Assembly (NCBI GenBank): GCA_002437575.1
Contig: DJQK01000129.1
Location: 1-36,774, forward strand
Direction of reading: 5' to 3'
DNA: 36,774 bases
From: Clostridiales bacterium UBA6388
Lineage (GTDB): Bacteria > Bacillota > Clostridia > Oscillospirales > Oscillospiraceae
The position numbers and the translations under genes were made by a program. The notes under the pieces were generated by a model. The model saw only the letters and a program-made list of their open reading frames with translations. It did no database searches and had not been told where the DNA came from. Below, in pieces: positions 15,521 through 24,637 of the stretch; position 1 is the first letter of the stretch; each line of letters starts with the position of its first letter.

Positions 15521-16434
15521 AGATCGTCTATATGGGCACGCCCGAAATTGCGAAGGTGTGTCTCGAGAAACTATACACCGAAGGCTTCGACATCGCAGCC
15601 GTCTATACAAAGCCCGACACGCCCAAAAACCGCGGCATGAAGCTCGTTCCATCCGAAGTGAAAGCGTATGCGCAGTCCGTTGACCTTCCGGTCATCCAGC
15701 CGGAAACGTTTAAGGACGACGCGGCCGTTGAAGAGCTCCGCGCCCTTGCGCCCGACCTAATTATCGTCGTGGCCTACGGCAAAATTTTACCGCAGCGGGT
15801 GCTGGATATTCCAAAATTCGGCGCGATCAATATGCACGCAAGCATTCTGCCCTCTCTTCGCGGCGCGGGCCCGGTGCAGTGGTCGATTCTGAACCACTGT
15901 CAGCAGACCGGCGTGACGGCGATGTATCTGACGGCGGGCATGGACGAGGGCGATATCATCGAGATCCGAAAAACGCCCATCGATCCCATGGAAACGACGA
16001 GCGAGCTCATGGAAAGGCTTTCGCATATCGCGGCAGACCTCGCCTGTGACACCGCGCGCGCCATCGAAGCGGGCACGGCAAAGCGCACCCCGCAGGACAG
16101 CGCCAAAGCGACGTATGCGCCCATGCTGTCAAAAGCCATGAGCCCCATCAACTGGGATGAGCCTGCGCAGTTTGTCATCGACCATGTGCGCGGCCTCATT
16201 CCCTGGCCGGTCGCGACGACGGAAATTGACGGCAAAACGTTCAAAATTTTCCGCGCCGAAAAAACCGGGAAGACGACCGAAAAAGCCCCCGGAACGCTGC
16301 TCGCGCTGACAAAGCAAGGGTTAGAAATTGCCTGCGGCGGCGGGGACGTTCTGGTCGTCACCGAATTACAGGCCGAGGGCGGCAAACGGATGGCGGCCAG
16401 CGCGTATTTTAACGGCCACCCGATCAAACTTTAA
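15517..16434 (+). CDS. fmt: methionyl-tRNA formyltransferase
   Basis: Fmt transfers a formyl group from formyl-tetrahydrofolate to initiator Met-tRNA. The 305-residue protein starts KIVYMGTPEIA, has the folate-binding and catalytic run NMHASILPSLRGAGP near 105-120, and a C-terminal OB-type domain. The asparagine and histidine of the active site are present. The start overlaps the def stop (ATGA), coupling formylation and deformylation. Confidence 0.95.
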   Translation: MKIVYMGTPEIAKVCLEKLYTEGFDIAAVYTKPDTPKNRGMKLVPSEVKAYAQSVDLPVIQPETFKDDAAVEELRALAPDLIIVVAYGKILPQRVLDIPKFGAINMHASILPSLRGAGPVQWSILNHCQQTGVTAMYLTAGMDEGDIIEIRKTPIDPMETTSELMERLSHIAADLACDTARAIEAGTAKRTPQDSAKATYAPMLSKAMSPINWDEPAQFVIDHVRGLIPWPVATTEIDGKTFKIFRAEKTGKTTEKAPGTLLALTKQGLEIACGGGDVLVVTELQAEGGKRMAASAYFNGHPIKL

Positions 16435-16462
16435 TGGGACAAAATTGTCCGGAAGGACGCTT

Positions 16463-17770
16463 ATGGACGCAAGAACGACTGCGCTGAACGCGCTCATCGC
16501 CACAAGACGGCAGGGGGCCTGGTCAGACGGCATTTTGAAAGAACGCATTGCGAAAGACGGCCTCGACCGGCGCGACGCCGCGCTGGCCTCCCAGCTTGCC
16601 TACGGCGTGATGCAGAACCGGCTGCTGCTGGATCATTATCTTGAGCAGACGGTCACGCGCGGTCTGGCAAAATTGCAGCCGGTGACGCAGGATATTCTGC
16701 GGCTCGGCGCGTATCAGATCTTGTTTCTGGATAAAATTCCGGACTCTGCGGCAGTCAATCAGGCGGTCGAGCAGACGAAGCGCTATGTAAGCGAACGTGC
16801 CGCGGGTCTTACAAACGGGGCGCTGCGTGCGCTCGTGCGCAGAAAAGATGCGCTCAAAGAGCCGGAAGACCTCGCAACAAAAACCTCGCACCCGCAGGCG
16901 CTGGTCGAGCTGCTGCGCGAAAATCTGGGAGATGGCGAGCTCGAAGCGTTTTTGAAGGCGGACAACGAGCCGGCGCCGACGTGTTTGCAGGTAAACACGC
17001 TGCTTGCAAATGCCTCGGAGGCTGAGGCGGTTTTCACCGCGCTGGAAATTCCGTTTACGCGCCATCCGTGGCTGCCCGGCTGCTATCTCGTCAAGGGAAC
17101 GGGGAGCATCGCAGAGCTCGATCTTTTCAGATCCGGGCGGGTCTACGTGCAGGATCCGTCTGCACGGCTTGCTGCGATGGCGGCGGGCGTAAAGGCGGGA
17201 ATGGACGTTCTGGATGTCTGCGCGGCCCCGGGCGGCAAGAGCTTCGCGGCGGCCATCGCGATGGAAAACCACGGCAGCGTCACCTCGTGCGATATCCACG
17301 AGCACAAAATTTCACTCATCGAAAAGGGCGCGGCGCGGCTGGGCATCCAAATTCTGCACGCGCAGCAGGCCGACGCGTCAAAATTCCGGGAGGACTTTGA
17401 AAACCGCTTCGACGCGGTGATCGCGGACGTTCCGTGCTCGGGGCTCGGCGTCATCCGAAAAAAGCCCGATATCCGCTATAAGCCCGTCGAGCCATTGGAG
17501 CGGCTTCCGGCGGTGCAGGCGGCGATTTTAGAGAACGTGAGCCGGTATGTCAAGCCCGGCGGCGTGCTCGTCTACAGCACGTGCACGGTTTTGAAGCGCG
17601 AAAACGAGGACGTTGCGCTGGCGTTTTTGAAGGCGCATCCGGATTTTTCGCTGGAGCCGTTCGAAGTTCCAGATAAGTTGGATGTGAAAAACGACGGAAT
17701 GCTGACGCTCCTGCCGCACCGGCACGACGCAGACGGCTTTTTCATCTGCCGCATGAGGAAGAATGTATGA
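16463..17770 (+). CDS. rsmB: 16S rRNA (cytosine-967-C5)-methyltransferase
   Basis: RsmB methylates C967 of 16S rRNA. The 435-residue protein joins an N-terminal NusB-like RNA-binding domain (about 1-130) to an SAM methyltransferase: CAAPGGKS for cofactor binding, DVPCSGLGVIRKKPDIR with the motif IV cysteine and YSTCTV with the motif VI cysteine. The start is ATG 16463 after GGAAGGA; the frame is open further upstream inside fmt but without a matching start. Its stop overlaps rlmN. Confidence 0.94.
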   Translation: MDARTTALNALIATRRQGAWSDGILKERIAKDGLDRRDAALASQLAYGVMQNRLLLDHYLEQTVTRGLAKLQPVTQDILRLGAYQILFLDKIPDSAAVNQAVEQTKRYVSERAAGLTNGALRALVRRKDALKEPEDLATKTSHPQALVELLRENLGDGELEAFLKADNEPAPTCLQVNTLLANASEAEAVFTALEIPFTRHPWLPGCYLVKGTGSIAELDLFRSGRVYVQDPSARLAAMAAGVKAGMDVLDVCAAPGGKSFAAAIAMENHGSVTSCDIHEHKISLIEKGAARLGIQILHAQQADASKFREDFENRFDAVIADVPCSGLGVIRKKPDIRYKPVEPLERLPAVQAAILENVSRYVKPGGVLVYSTCTVLKRENEDVALAFLKAHPDFSLEPFEVPDKLDVKNDGMLTLLPHRHDADGFFICRMRKNV

Positions 17771-18798
17771 AAGAAGATCTCAAATCGATGACGCTTGCCG
17801 AAATGGAGGCGGCGTTTCAGGCGCTCGGCGAACCGAAATTCCGGGCAAAGCAGGTCTTTGTCTGGCTGCACAAGGGCGTAATGAGCTTCGACGAGATGAC
17901 TAACCTCTCCAAGCCGCTTCGCGCGAAATTGGATGCGCTCTTTGATATCACCGCGCCCAGGATCGCGCGCAAGCAGGTCTCCAAAAAGGACGGCACGATC
18001 AAATATCTCTGGCAGCTGTCTGACGGCAACTGCGTCGAGTCTGTCGTCATGCAGTACCACCACGGAAACACGGTCTGCATTTCCTCTGAGGTCGGCTGCC
18101 CGATGGGCTGCAAATTCTGCGCGTCCACGCTCGGCGGGCTCGTGCGGCGGTTAAGGCCGTCGGAGTTACTCGATCAGGTGCTCTTCAGCCAGCTCGATTC
18201 TGGTCTTCCCATTTCGAACATCGTCCTCATGGGCATCGGAGAGCCGCTCGATAACTTTGACGCCGTGATGCGCTTTTTAGAGCTCGTGAACAGTCCGGAT
18301 GGCTTAAACATCGGAATGCGGCACATCAGCCTGTCGACCTGCGGGCTGGTCGATAAAATTTGCTTACTCGCGGAAAAGAAATTGCAGCTGACGCTGTCGG
18401 TTTCGCTCCATTCGCCGGACGACGAGTCGCGAAACAAGATCATGCCCGTCAACAAACGCTGGAACGTCGAAGAGCTTCTCTCGGCGTGCCGCGATTATTA
18501 TGAAATGACGGGCAGGCGTGTGTCTTTTGAGTACACGATGATCTCCGGCGTCAGCGACAGTCCCGAACAGGCAGAGCTTTTGGCGAAGAAGCTCTCCGGC
18601 ATGGGGGCGCACGTCAACATGATCCCGCTCAATGACGTCAAAGAGACCGGCCTTCACACGAGCTCACGCGAGGCAATCGCGAGATTTCAGAAAATTCTCG
18701 AGTCGCACGGCATCACAGCGACCGTCCGCCGCACGCTCGGCAGCGACATTGACGCCTCCTGCGGGCAGCTGCGCAGGAACTACGAACAGACTACTTGA
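17767..18798 (+). CDS. rlmN: dual-specificity rRNA/tRNA adenine-C2 methyltransferase RlmN
   Basis: RlmN is a radical SAM enzyme that methylates A2503 of 23S rRNA and A37 of some tRNAs. The 343-residue protein has the CxxxCxxC iron-sulfur motif CPMGCKFC (about 111-118) and a conserved C-terminal Cys in DASCGQLR that takes part in the methyl-cysteine mechanism. SGVSDSPEQA and MGIGEPLDN are family motifs. The ATG overlaps the rsmB stop in an ATGA. Confidence 0.95.
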   Translation: MKEDLKSMTLAEMEAAFQALGEPKFRAKQVFVWLHKGVMSFDEMTNLSKPLRAKLDALFDITAPRIARKQVSKKDGTIKYLWQLSDGNCVESVVMQYHHGNTVCISSEVGCPMGCKFCASTLGGLVRRLRPSELLDQVLFSQLDSGLPISNIVLMGIGEPLDNFDAVMRFLELVNSPDGLNIGMRHISLSTCGLVDKICLLAEKKLQLTLSVSLHSPDDESRNKIMPVNKRWNVEELLSACRDYYEMTGRRVSFEYTMISGVSDSPEQAELLAKKLSGMGAHVNMIPLNDVKETGLHTSSREAIARFQKILESHGITATVRRTLGSDIDASCGQLRRNYEQTT

Positions 18799-18814
18799 AT
18801 GGGAGGAACCGACC

Positions 18815-19546
18815 ATGCAGCTTTGGGGACTGACCGATCCCGGCAATCTGCGCGAGCAGAATCAGGATTCGTTTGCGATGGAATCGTTTGCGCGGGACCG
18901 TTCGCTGATGATCGTCTGCGACGGCATGGGCGGGGCCAAATCCGGAAACGTGGCAAGCAGGCTGGCCGTCGACGTTTTCACCGACGAGGTGCGCCGCTGC
19001 CAGAAAACAGGGCTCACAGCCGAACGCGCGGCGGAAATTCTGCGCGGGGCGCTGGAGCTTGCCAATAAGGCGGTTTTTGAGCAGGCGCAGCTGAGCGACG
19101 ATTTTTCCGGCATGGGCACGACGCTCGTCGCGGCGCTGATCGTCAAGGATACCGCCGTCATCATCAACGTCGGCGACAGCCGTGCGTATTTGTTCACGCA
19201 GGAGGGCGTGAAGCTTCTGACGATCGACCATTCGATCGTCGAGTTCATGGTCCAGCGCGGCGAACTTACGCAGGAGCAGGCCAAGAACCACCCGGGCAAG
19301 AACGTCATCACCCGCGCCGTCGGCACGGAGGAGCACGTCGAGGGCGATATTTTCGTGCAGAAGCTGCGAAGAGACGACTGCCTGCTATTATGCTCCGATG
19401 GGCTATCCAACGTGATGGCCGATCAGGAGATGCTTTTTGAAGTGGCGCACGGCGTGCGCAAGAGCGATTGCTGCCAAAGGTTGCTTCGCATCGCAAAAAA
19501 CCGCGGCGCACCGGACAATGTGACGGTCGCGATGGCGCTGGTTTAG
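18815..19546 (+). CDS. prpC: PP2C-family Ser/Thr protein phosphatase
   Basis: This phosphatase reverses phosphorylation by the PASTA kinase encoded next. The 243-residue protein starts QLWGLTDPGNLREQNQDSF and contains the metal motifs DGMGG, GMGTTLVAAL, NVGDSRAYLF, LCSDGLSNVM and APDNVTV, all intact. The start is ATG 18815 after GGGAGGAA; an open frame extends 180 bases further into rlmN but carries no phosphatase sequence. The kinase starts 15 bases after its stop. Confidence 0.95.
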   Translation: MQLWGLTDPGNLREQNQDSFAMESFARDRSLMIVCDGMGGAKSGNVASRLAVDVFTDEVRRCQKTGLTAERAAEILRGALELANKAVFEQAQLSDDFSGMGTTLVAALIVKDTAVIINVGDSRAYLFTQEGVKLLTIDHSIVEFMVQRGELTQEQAKNHPGKNVITRAVGTEEHVEGDIFVQKLRRDDCLLLCSDGLSNVMADQEMLFEVAHGVRKSDCCQRLLRIAKNRGAPDNVTVAMALV

Positions 19547-19561
19547 AAAGGGGGTCGGGGT

Positions 19562-21841
19562 ATGGATCCGTATATCGGCACACTGCTGGATAATCGTTAT
19601 GAAATTCTCGAGGTCATCGGAACGGGCGGCATGGCCGTGGTCTACAAGGCCCGGTGCAACCGTCTCAACCGCCTCGTCGCCATTAAGGTGCTCAAGCAGG
19701 AGCTCTCGCAGGACGAAGAGTTCCGCCGCCGCTTCCACGCCGAGTCGCAGGCCGTTGCGATGCTCTCGCACCCGAACATCGTGAGCGTGTACGACGTGTC
19801 GCACTCGAACGATCTGGACTATATCGTCATGGAGCTCATCGAGGGCATCACGCTCAAGCAGTATCTCGAGCAGAAGGGAAAGCTCAACTGGCGAGAAGCG
19901 CTCCATTTTACCACGCAGATCGCAAAAGCGCTTGAGCACGCGCACTCGCGGGGCATCATCCACCGCGATATCAAGCCCCACAACATCATGATCTTAAAAG
20001 ACGGCAGCGTCAAGGTCGCAGACTTCGGCATTGCCCGCATTTCCTCTGCCCAGAATACGCTCACGCGCGAGGCACTGGGGTCGGTACACTATATTTCCCC
20101 CGAGCAGGCAAAGGGCGGCAAGGTCGACTACCGGTCGGATCTTTACTCGCTCGGCGTCGTGATGTACGAAATGCTCACGGGCCGGCCGCCCTTTGACGGA
20201 GACACGCCCGTTTCCGTCGCCATTCAGCACATCAGCGCCAAGCCCGTCATGCCGCGAGAGCTCTGCCCCGACATCCCCGAGGGCCTCGAGCAGATCACCA
20301 TGCACGCGATGGCGGCGGATATTTCCAAGCGCTATCCGTCGGCGACGAGAATGCTGGCCGATCTCGAAATTTTCCGGAAAAATCCGAACGTGGTCTTTGA
20401 TTTTACCGACGATCAGGACGCGTTTGACGTTGAGCGGCTCATCAACGACCCCGAGTATCTGCCGGAAAGTCTGCCGCGCCGCGAACGAAAGCAGCCGTCG
20501 CGCGTGTTCATTCCGCAGAAAAAACCGCAGCCCGCACCGCCGTCTTCGGCGCAGAACGCGCAAAAGGGCGCGAACGTCGCGCTCACGGCGGGGATCGTCT
20601 GCATCGTGCTGGCGGTGCTCGGCATCGGGTATTTCCTGTATTCGTACTTTTTCTCGGACCTTTTCAGCCGCACCGAGGAGGTTTCGGTGCCGCAGCTGGT
20701 CGGGCAGTATTTTGAAAACTTCGACCAGAGCCAGTATCCGGATCTCATCTTCGAGGTCACGGACCAGCGTTCAAGCGACACGTATGAAAGCGGCTACGTG
20801 ATCGACCAGAGCGTGGACGCGGGCACGATGGTCAAGGCGGGCTCGACGATCTCTCTCACGCTTTCGACCGGCATTGTGAGCAACACCATGCCGAACCTGG
20901 TCAATATGCCTCTTGAAAACGCGCAGGAGTATCTGAGCTCTCTTTCCATGACGCTCGACATTTCCGTCGAATACGAGGAAAGCGATGTGTATACCGCGGG
21001 CTATATCATAAGGACGAGCCCCGAGCGTGACGAGCCGCTCACCGATGGGCAGAGCGTGACGCTGGTCGTCTCTACCGGCGTGCCGGTGGAGCTGGTGAAG
21101 GTGCCGACGTTAATTGGCAGCGACATTGAAGACGCGATCGCGAGCATCAAGACCGCGGGGCTCGGCGACGGCATGATCAAGTATGTCGACAGCGATCTTC
21201 CCGAGGGCACGGTCACGTTCCAATCCATCGACGCCGAGACCGAGGTCAAGGCCGGAACGGTCATCAATCTACAGGTCTCCAAGGGCCCTGAGCAGGCGCA
21301 GGAGCCGCTCATCCGCACGCTTTCGCAGGACGCGACGGTCGAAACGGGAGACAGCTTGACGCTTCAGGTCAAGGCCGAGGTGTCAGACGACGGCGAGCTT
21401 ACCTACGCGTGGTATGTTTCCACATCCGGTAATGTCGCGGATGCGTCGCTCGTTTCGCGCAGCGCGAAGGATAACACCACCTGCCAGGTCGATACCAGCA
21501 AAGCGGGCGTGTGGTACTATTTCTGCAAGATCGTAAACACCCTCGGAGAAAGCCACACCACGACGAATACGCAGATGATCCGCGTGGAGGTCACGCAGAA
21601 GGTCGAGCCGGTTTTAACGGAAATTTCTGTGAAAATGCCGTCTTCGCGCGGGACATTTGAGGTTCTGGTGAAGGTAAACGGCGAGACGCAGTCCGGGCCC
21701 TTTACGATCGACATGGACGAAGAGCCCAGCCGCTCCATTCGTCTTCAGGTCGCGGGCAGCGGCAAACAGACGGTGGACGTGTATGTTGACGGCGTTCTTT
21801 ATGAGACGCAGGAAATTGATTTCGACGCGCTGATGTCATGA
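19562..21841 (+). CDS. prkC: PASTA Ser/Thr protein kinase (PrkC/PknB type) with Ig-like domain
   Basis: A 759-residue receptor-type kinase that senses wall fragments or lipid II through PASTA domains. The kinase domain (about 11-270) has Lys42, HRDIKPHN (134-141) and DFG (154-156). A long linker rich in Pro and Gln leads to one membrane helix (about 338-362). Outside are three PASTA repeats (about 374-437, 442-506, 512-575), then an Ig-like domain (about 585-675, with Trp617 and Cys641/Cys655) and a further beta-rich region to the end. The Ig-like tail is not part of the classical B. subtilis PrkC. GAAAGGGGG precedes the ATG. The stop overlaps rsgA. Confidence 0.95.
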   Translation: MDPYIGTLLDNRYEILEVIGTGGMAVVYKARCNRLNRLVAIKVLKQELSQDEEFRRRFHAESQAVAMLSHPNIVSVYDVSHSNDLDYIVMELIEGITLKQYLEQKGKLNWREALHFTTQIAKALEHAHSRGIIHRDIKPHNIMILKDGSVKVADFGIARISSAQNTLTREALGSVHYISPEQAKGGKVDYRSDLYSLGVVMYEMLTGRPPFDGDTPVSVAIQHISAKPVMPRELCPDIPEGLEQITMHAMAADISKRYPSATRMLADLEIFRKNPNVVFDFTDDQDAFDVERLINDPEYLPESLPRRERKQPSRVFIPQKKPQPAPPSSAQNAQKGANVALTAGIVCIVLAVLGIGYFLYSYFFSDLFSRTEEVSVPQLVGQYFENFDQSQYPDLIFEVTDQRSSDTYESGYVIDQSVDAGTMVKAGSTISLTLSTGIVSNTMPNLVNMPLENAQEYLSSLSMTLDISVEYEESDVYTAGYIIRTSPERDEPLTDGQSVTLVVSTGVPVELVKVPTLIGSDIEDAIASIKTAGLGDGMIKYVDSDLPEGTVTFQSIDAETEVKAGTVINLQVSKGPEQAQEPLIRTLSQDATVETGDSLTLQVKAEVSDDGELTYAWYVSTSGNVADASLVSRSAKDNTTCQVDTSKAGVWYYFCKIVNTLGESHTTTNTQMIRVEVTQKVEPVLTEISVKMPSSRGTFEVLVKVNGETQSGPFTIDMDEEPSRSIRLQVAGSGKQTVDVYVDGVLYETQEIDFDALMS

Positions 21842-22716
21842 TGGAAAACAGAATCATCAAGGCCCTGAGTGGGTTTTATTATGTACAGACGCCGGATGGC
21901 GTTATCGAGTGCCGTGCAAGAGGCCGGTTCCGGAAGGAGGGCATTTCACCCCTCGTCGGCGATTTCGTGACGATCTCGAGAAGCGGCAAGGCGGGCACGG
22001 TGGAGGAAATCCTGCCGCGCAAAAACAGCTTCCTCCGCCCGGCGGTTGCAAACGTCGATCTTCTGGTGCTGCTGGCCTCGTGCGCCATTCCGCAGACCGA
22101 GCCGTTTTTGATCGACCGCGTGCTCGCCATCGCGGGCCAGCAGGGCGTGGAGCCTTTGATCTGCGTCAACAAAAACGATCTCACGCCCGGAGAAAGCCTT
22201 GCCGGCATTTACAGAAGGGCGGGCTTTCACGTCGTCGTAACGAGCGCGGAAACGGGAGAAGGCCTGGACGAGCTGCGTGAAGCGATCTCGGGAAAGCTTT
22301 CGGTCTTCACCGGAAACTCCGGCGTCGGAAAGTCCAGCATTCTGAATAGACTCTGCCCCGAGCTTCATTTAGCGGTCGGCGAGGTCTCAGAAAAGCTGGG
22401 CCGCGGCCGCCACACGACGAGGCACATCGAGCTCTACGCGCTGGAAGACGGCACGTTTGTTGCAGACACGCCCGGCTTTTCCTCGTTTGACACCGAGCGG
22501 ATGGACTTGGTCCTGAAAGAGCAGCTTCCCTACGCGTTTGCGGATTTTGCGCCATATCTCGGAAAATGCCAGTTTCCCGACTGTGCGCACTTAAAAGAGC
22601 CCGGCTGCGCCGTCCGCGCTGCGTTAGAGCGCGGGGACATTGAACCCACCAGATACGAAAGCTACAAACGGCTCTACGAACTGGCAAAGCAGATCAAGCC
22701 CTGGGAGCTCAAATAA
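21838..22716 (+). CDS. rsgA: ribosome small subunit-dependent GTPase RsgA
   Basis: RsgA is a circularly permuted GTPase that helps mature the 30S subunit. The 292-residue protein shows an OB fold at the N-terminus, NKND (111-114), the P-loop GNSGVGKS (159-166), DTPGFSSF, and the C-terminal zinc knuckle CQFPDCAHLKEPGC with the usual three Cys and one His. Either of two adjacent ATGs (21838 or 21841) may be used; both overlap the prkC stop. rpe, the usual next gene in Bacillus, is absent and a terminator follows. Confidence 0.94.
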   Translation: MMENRIIKALSGFYYVQTPDGVIECRARGRFRKEGISPLVGDFVTISRSGKAGTVEEILPRKNSFLRPAVANVDLLVLLASCAIPQTEPFLIDRVLAIAGQQGVEPLICVNKNDLTPGESLAGIYRRAGFHVVVTSAETGEGLDELREAISGKLSVFTGNSGVGKSSILNRLCPELHLAVGEVSEKLGRGRHTTRHIELYALEDGTFVADTPGFSSFDTERMDLVLKEQLPYAFADFAPYLGKCQFPDCAHLKEPGCAVRAALERGDIEPTRYESYKRLYELAKQIKPWELK

Positions 22717-22727
22717 CGACATGGACG

Positions 22728-22762
22728 AAATCACCCGCAGGCATTTGCCTGCGGGTGATTTT
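22728..22762. terminator. terminator after rsgA
   Basis: A stem of about 15 bp (AAATCACCCGCAGGCA with TGCCTGCGGGTGATTT) with a 2-4 base loop and a following TT lies 12 bases after the rsgA stop. It ends the long housekeeping run. Confidence 0.85.
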
Positions 22763-22830
22763 CGGTCTCTGCGGAAAAAAGAAGGCACGAACCGGAACGA
22801 GGCTGCGTAGACTCTCTATGAGGTGATGTT

Positions 22831-22977
22831 ATGTGTCTGCGCAGAAAAGATATCCGGCTGTTTCTGCTGGGTTTGGGCATTGGGCTTTTGCTGTCGTTTC
22901 TGATCGAGGACTGGTTCTGGAGGCTGCTGCTGGCCGCGGCAGCGATCGCTGCCGCTATTTTGATGGACAACTGCTGA
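22831..22977 (+). CDS. 48-residue small membrane protein
   Basis: A short frame starting MCLRRKDIRLFLLG has a basic N-terminus, two hydrophobic stretches (about 10-24 and 30-45) separated by IEDWFW, and ends DNC. GAGGTGATG provides a ribosome-binding site directly before the ATG. It lies between the rsgA terminator and the sipL gene in the same direction. I do not recognise a family. The location beside two spore-coat genes suggests, but does not show, a sporulation role. Confidence 0.55.
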   Translation: MCLRRKDIRLFLLGLGIGLLLSFLIEDWFWRLLLAAAAIAAAILMDNC

Positions 22978-23074
22978 CATAACCTTGTCCCGGCGTGCGT
23001 ATATACTTCTAAGGCGTAAGCTGCGCGTTGAGCGGTTCCGAAGCGCCTGCAAGAACGAACAAGGAGTGAAGCAT

Positions 23075-24583
23075 ATGGAGCTTGTCTTTGAAGAACAGAC
23101 GATCGAGTATTTGCGCAGGACGCTTTGCAAGAGCACGTCGCAGGAGCTCACGCAGGAGCTGATCGTGCCGGACAGCTATCCCGACTGCGCCCGCGTGGTG
23201 TTTACCGGAGGAAGCTGCGTCATGCGCGGAAAAGAGTGCCGGGACGGAAGCGTCATTGTGACCGGCGGCGTTCGCGCGGGACTTTTATACGTGCCGGAGG
23301 ATGGGGCGGAGGCAAGAGCCCTCGAGTGCTATCTGCCCTTTGCCATCCGCGAGGACGACCCGGCCGCCACGGCGCAGATGGTCCTGCAGGCCGCGTGCCG
23401 CGTCAAATCGGCGGATGCACGGCTCATCAACTCGCGGAAAATTCTCGTGCGCGTGGATCTGGTCTGCGAGCTGACAGGGTATGAAAACGCCAGCCAGACG
23501 GTCAAAACTCTGAAGGATGCGCCCGCGTATTTGCAGACAAAGCAGGAGAGCTATCGCTGCACGCTGCCGCGCGAGTACGCGGAAAAGCCGTTTTCCATGA
23601 CCGAGGACTTGGACCTCACAGGGCAGGAGGCGGCGATGCGGACCATTGTCCAGTACTGGCTCAGCCCCATCGTGACAGACAAAAAGCTCATGGGGAACAA
23701 GGCCGTGTGCAAGGGGATGCTCTTTTTGAAGGTTTTATACCTCGCCTCCGACGGTACGCCGGAAACCTGCGTGCGGCAGATCCCATTTTCGCAGTACTGC
23801 GAGCTGCGGGGTGATTACGCGGACGATGAGTGGATCGCTGCGGTCGAGATCACAGGCAGTGAGCTCGAAGTGTCGAATACCGAAGACGAGCAGGCGAAGC
23901 TGCTTTTGTCGGTAAGCCTTCTTTTGCAGTGTACGGCGATGCAGACGACGCAGCTGACCTTGACCTCTGACGCGTACACCACGCGCGGCACGTTCGAGCC
24001 CGAGTGGAGCGAGGTGAGCCTTCCGTGTGTGCTGGACATGGCAAAGACCTCCGGCACGCTGCGCGGAAGCGTTCCCAAGCAGGCCAGAGCCGTCCTCGAC
24101 AGTACGCTCTATCTCGACGCGGCGGCTGCGCAGAAGGAAGACGGCGGGGTGAAGTTCACGGTCCCGGCCAGCGTCAATATTCTGTATCTCGATGAAGAAG
24201 GGCAGCTGCAATCGGCTATCGTGCGCGATCAGGTGACGGCAAGCGTTCCGGCGGGGCCGTGCGCTTCGTGTACGGCAGCTGTCAGCGGCTTGCAGGAGGG
24301 CTTTGCCGCACCATCCGGCGGCGGGATCGATGTGCGGTACGATGTGGGCTTTTCGGTCTGCTGCCGCTGTGACGAGGCGCTGCGCACGCTCACGGGCGGT
24401 ACGATCGAGGATACCGGCAGCGCGCCCGAGCAGTTCTGCGTCGTTGTCAAGACGAACCCCAAAACGCAGAGCCTGTGGGATCTTGCCAAAGCCTACCGCA
24501 CGAGCGAAGCGGCCATCGCGCAGGCAAACGGCATCACGACCGGGGAGGCCGAGCAGGGAGAGCTGCTGCTCATTCCGATGTAA
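23075..24583 (+). CDS. sipL: SipL-type spore coat morphogenesis protein (SPOCS/DUF3794 and LysM domains)
   Basis: A 502-residue protein beginning MELVFEEQTIEYLRRTLCKS, with a SPOCS-type (DUF3794) region in the N-terminal half containing PDSYPDCARVV, at least one further DUF3794-like segment, and a C-terminal LysM domain (about 454-502, ending ELLLIPM). In Clostridioides difficile SipL binds SpoIVA through its LysM domain and holds the coat to the forespore, like SpoVID in Bacillus. Its position immediately before spoIVA supports this. The start is ATG 23075 after AAGGAGTG. Confidence 0.85.
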   Translation: MELVFEEQTIEYLRRTLCKSTSQELTQELIVPDSYPDCARVVFTGGSCVMRGKECRDGSVIVTGGVRAGLLYVPEDGAEARALECYLPFAIREDDPAATAQMVLQAACRVKSADARLINSRKILVRVDLVCELTGYENASQTVKTLKDAPAYLQTKQESYRCTLPREYAEKPFSMTEDLDLTGQEAAMRTIVQYWLSPIVTDKKLMGNKAVCKGMLFLKVLYLASDGTPETCVRQIPFSQYCELRGDYADDEWIAAVEITGSELEVSNTEDEQAKLLLSVSLLLQCTAMQTTQLTLTSDAYTTRGTFEPEWSEVSLPCVLDMAKTSGTLRGSVPKQARAVLDSTLYLDAAAAQKEDGGVKFTVPASVNILYLDEEGQLQSAIVRDQVTASVPAGPCASCTAAVSGLQEGFAAPSGGGIDVRYDVGFSVCCRCDEALRTLTGGTIEDTGSAPEQFCVVVKTNPKTQSLWDLAKAYRTSEAAIAQANGITTGEAEQGELLLIPM

Positions 24584-24637
24584 TAAAGCGAAGCTTGGCC
24601 GCATATCCATGAATCAGCGAAACAAGGAGGCGGTAAC

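Noticed and set aside
22976..23007. Possible sigma-E-type promoter before sipL (ACATAA, then TATATACT)
   Set aside because: Spacing is plausible but both boxes match poorly; a sporulation promoter is expected here, but the sequence does not establish it.
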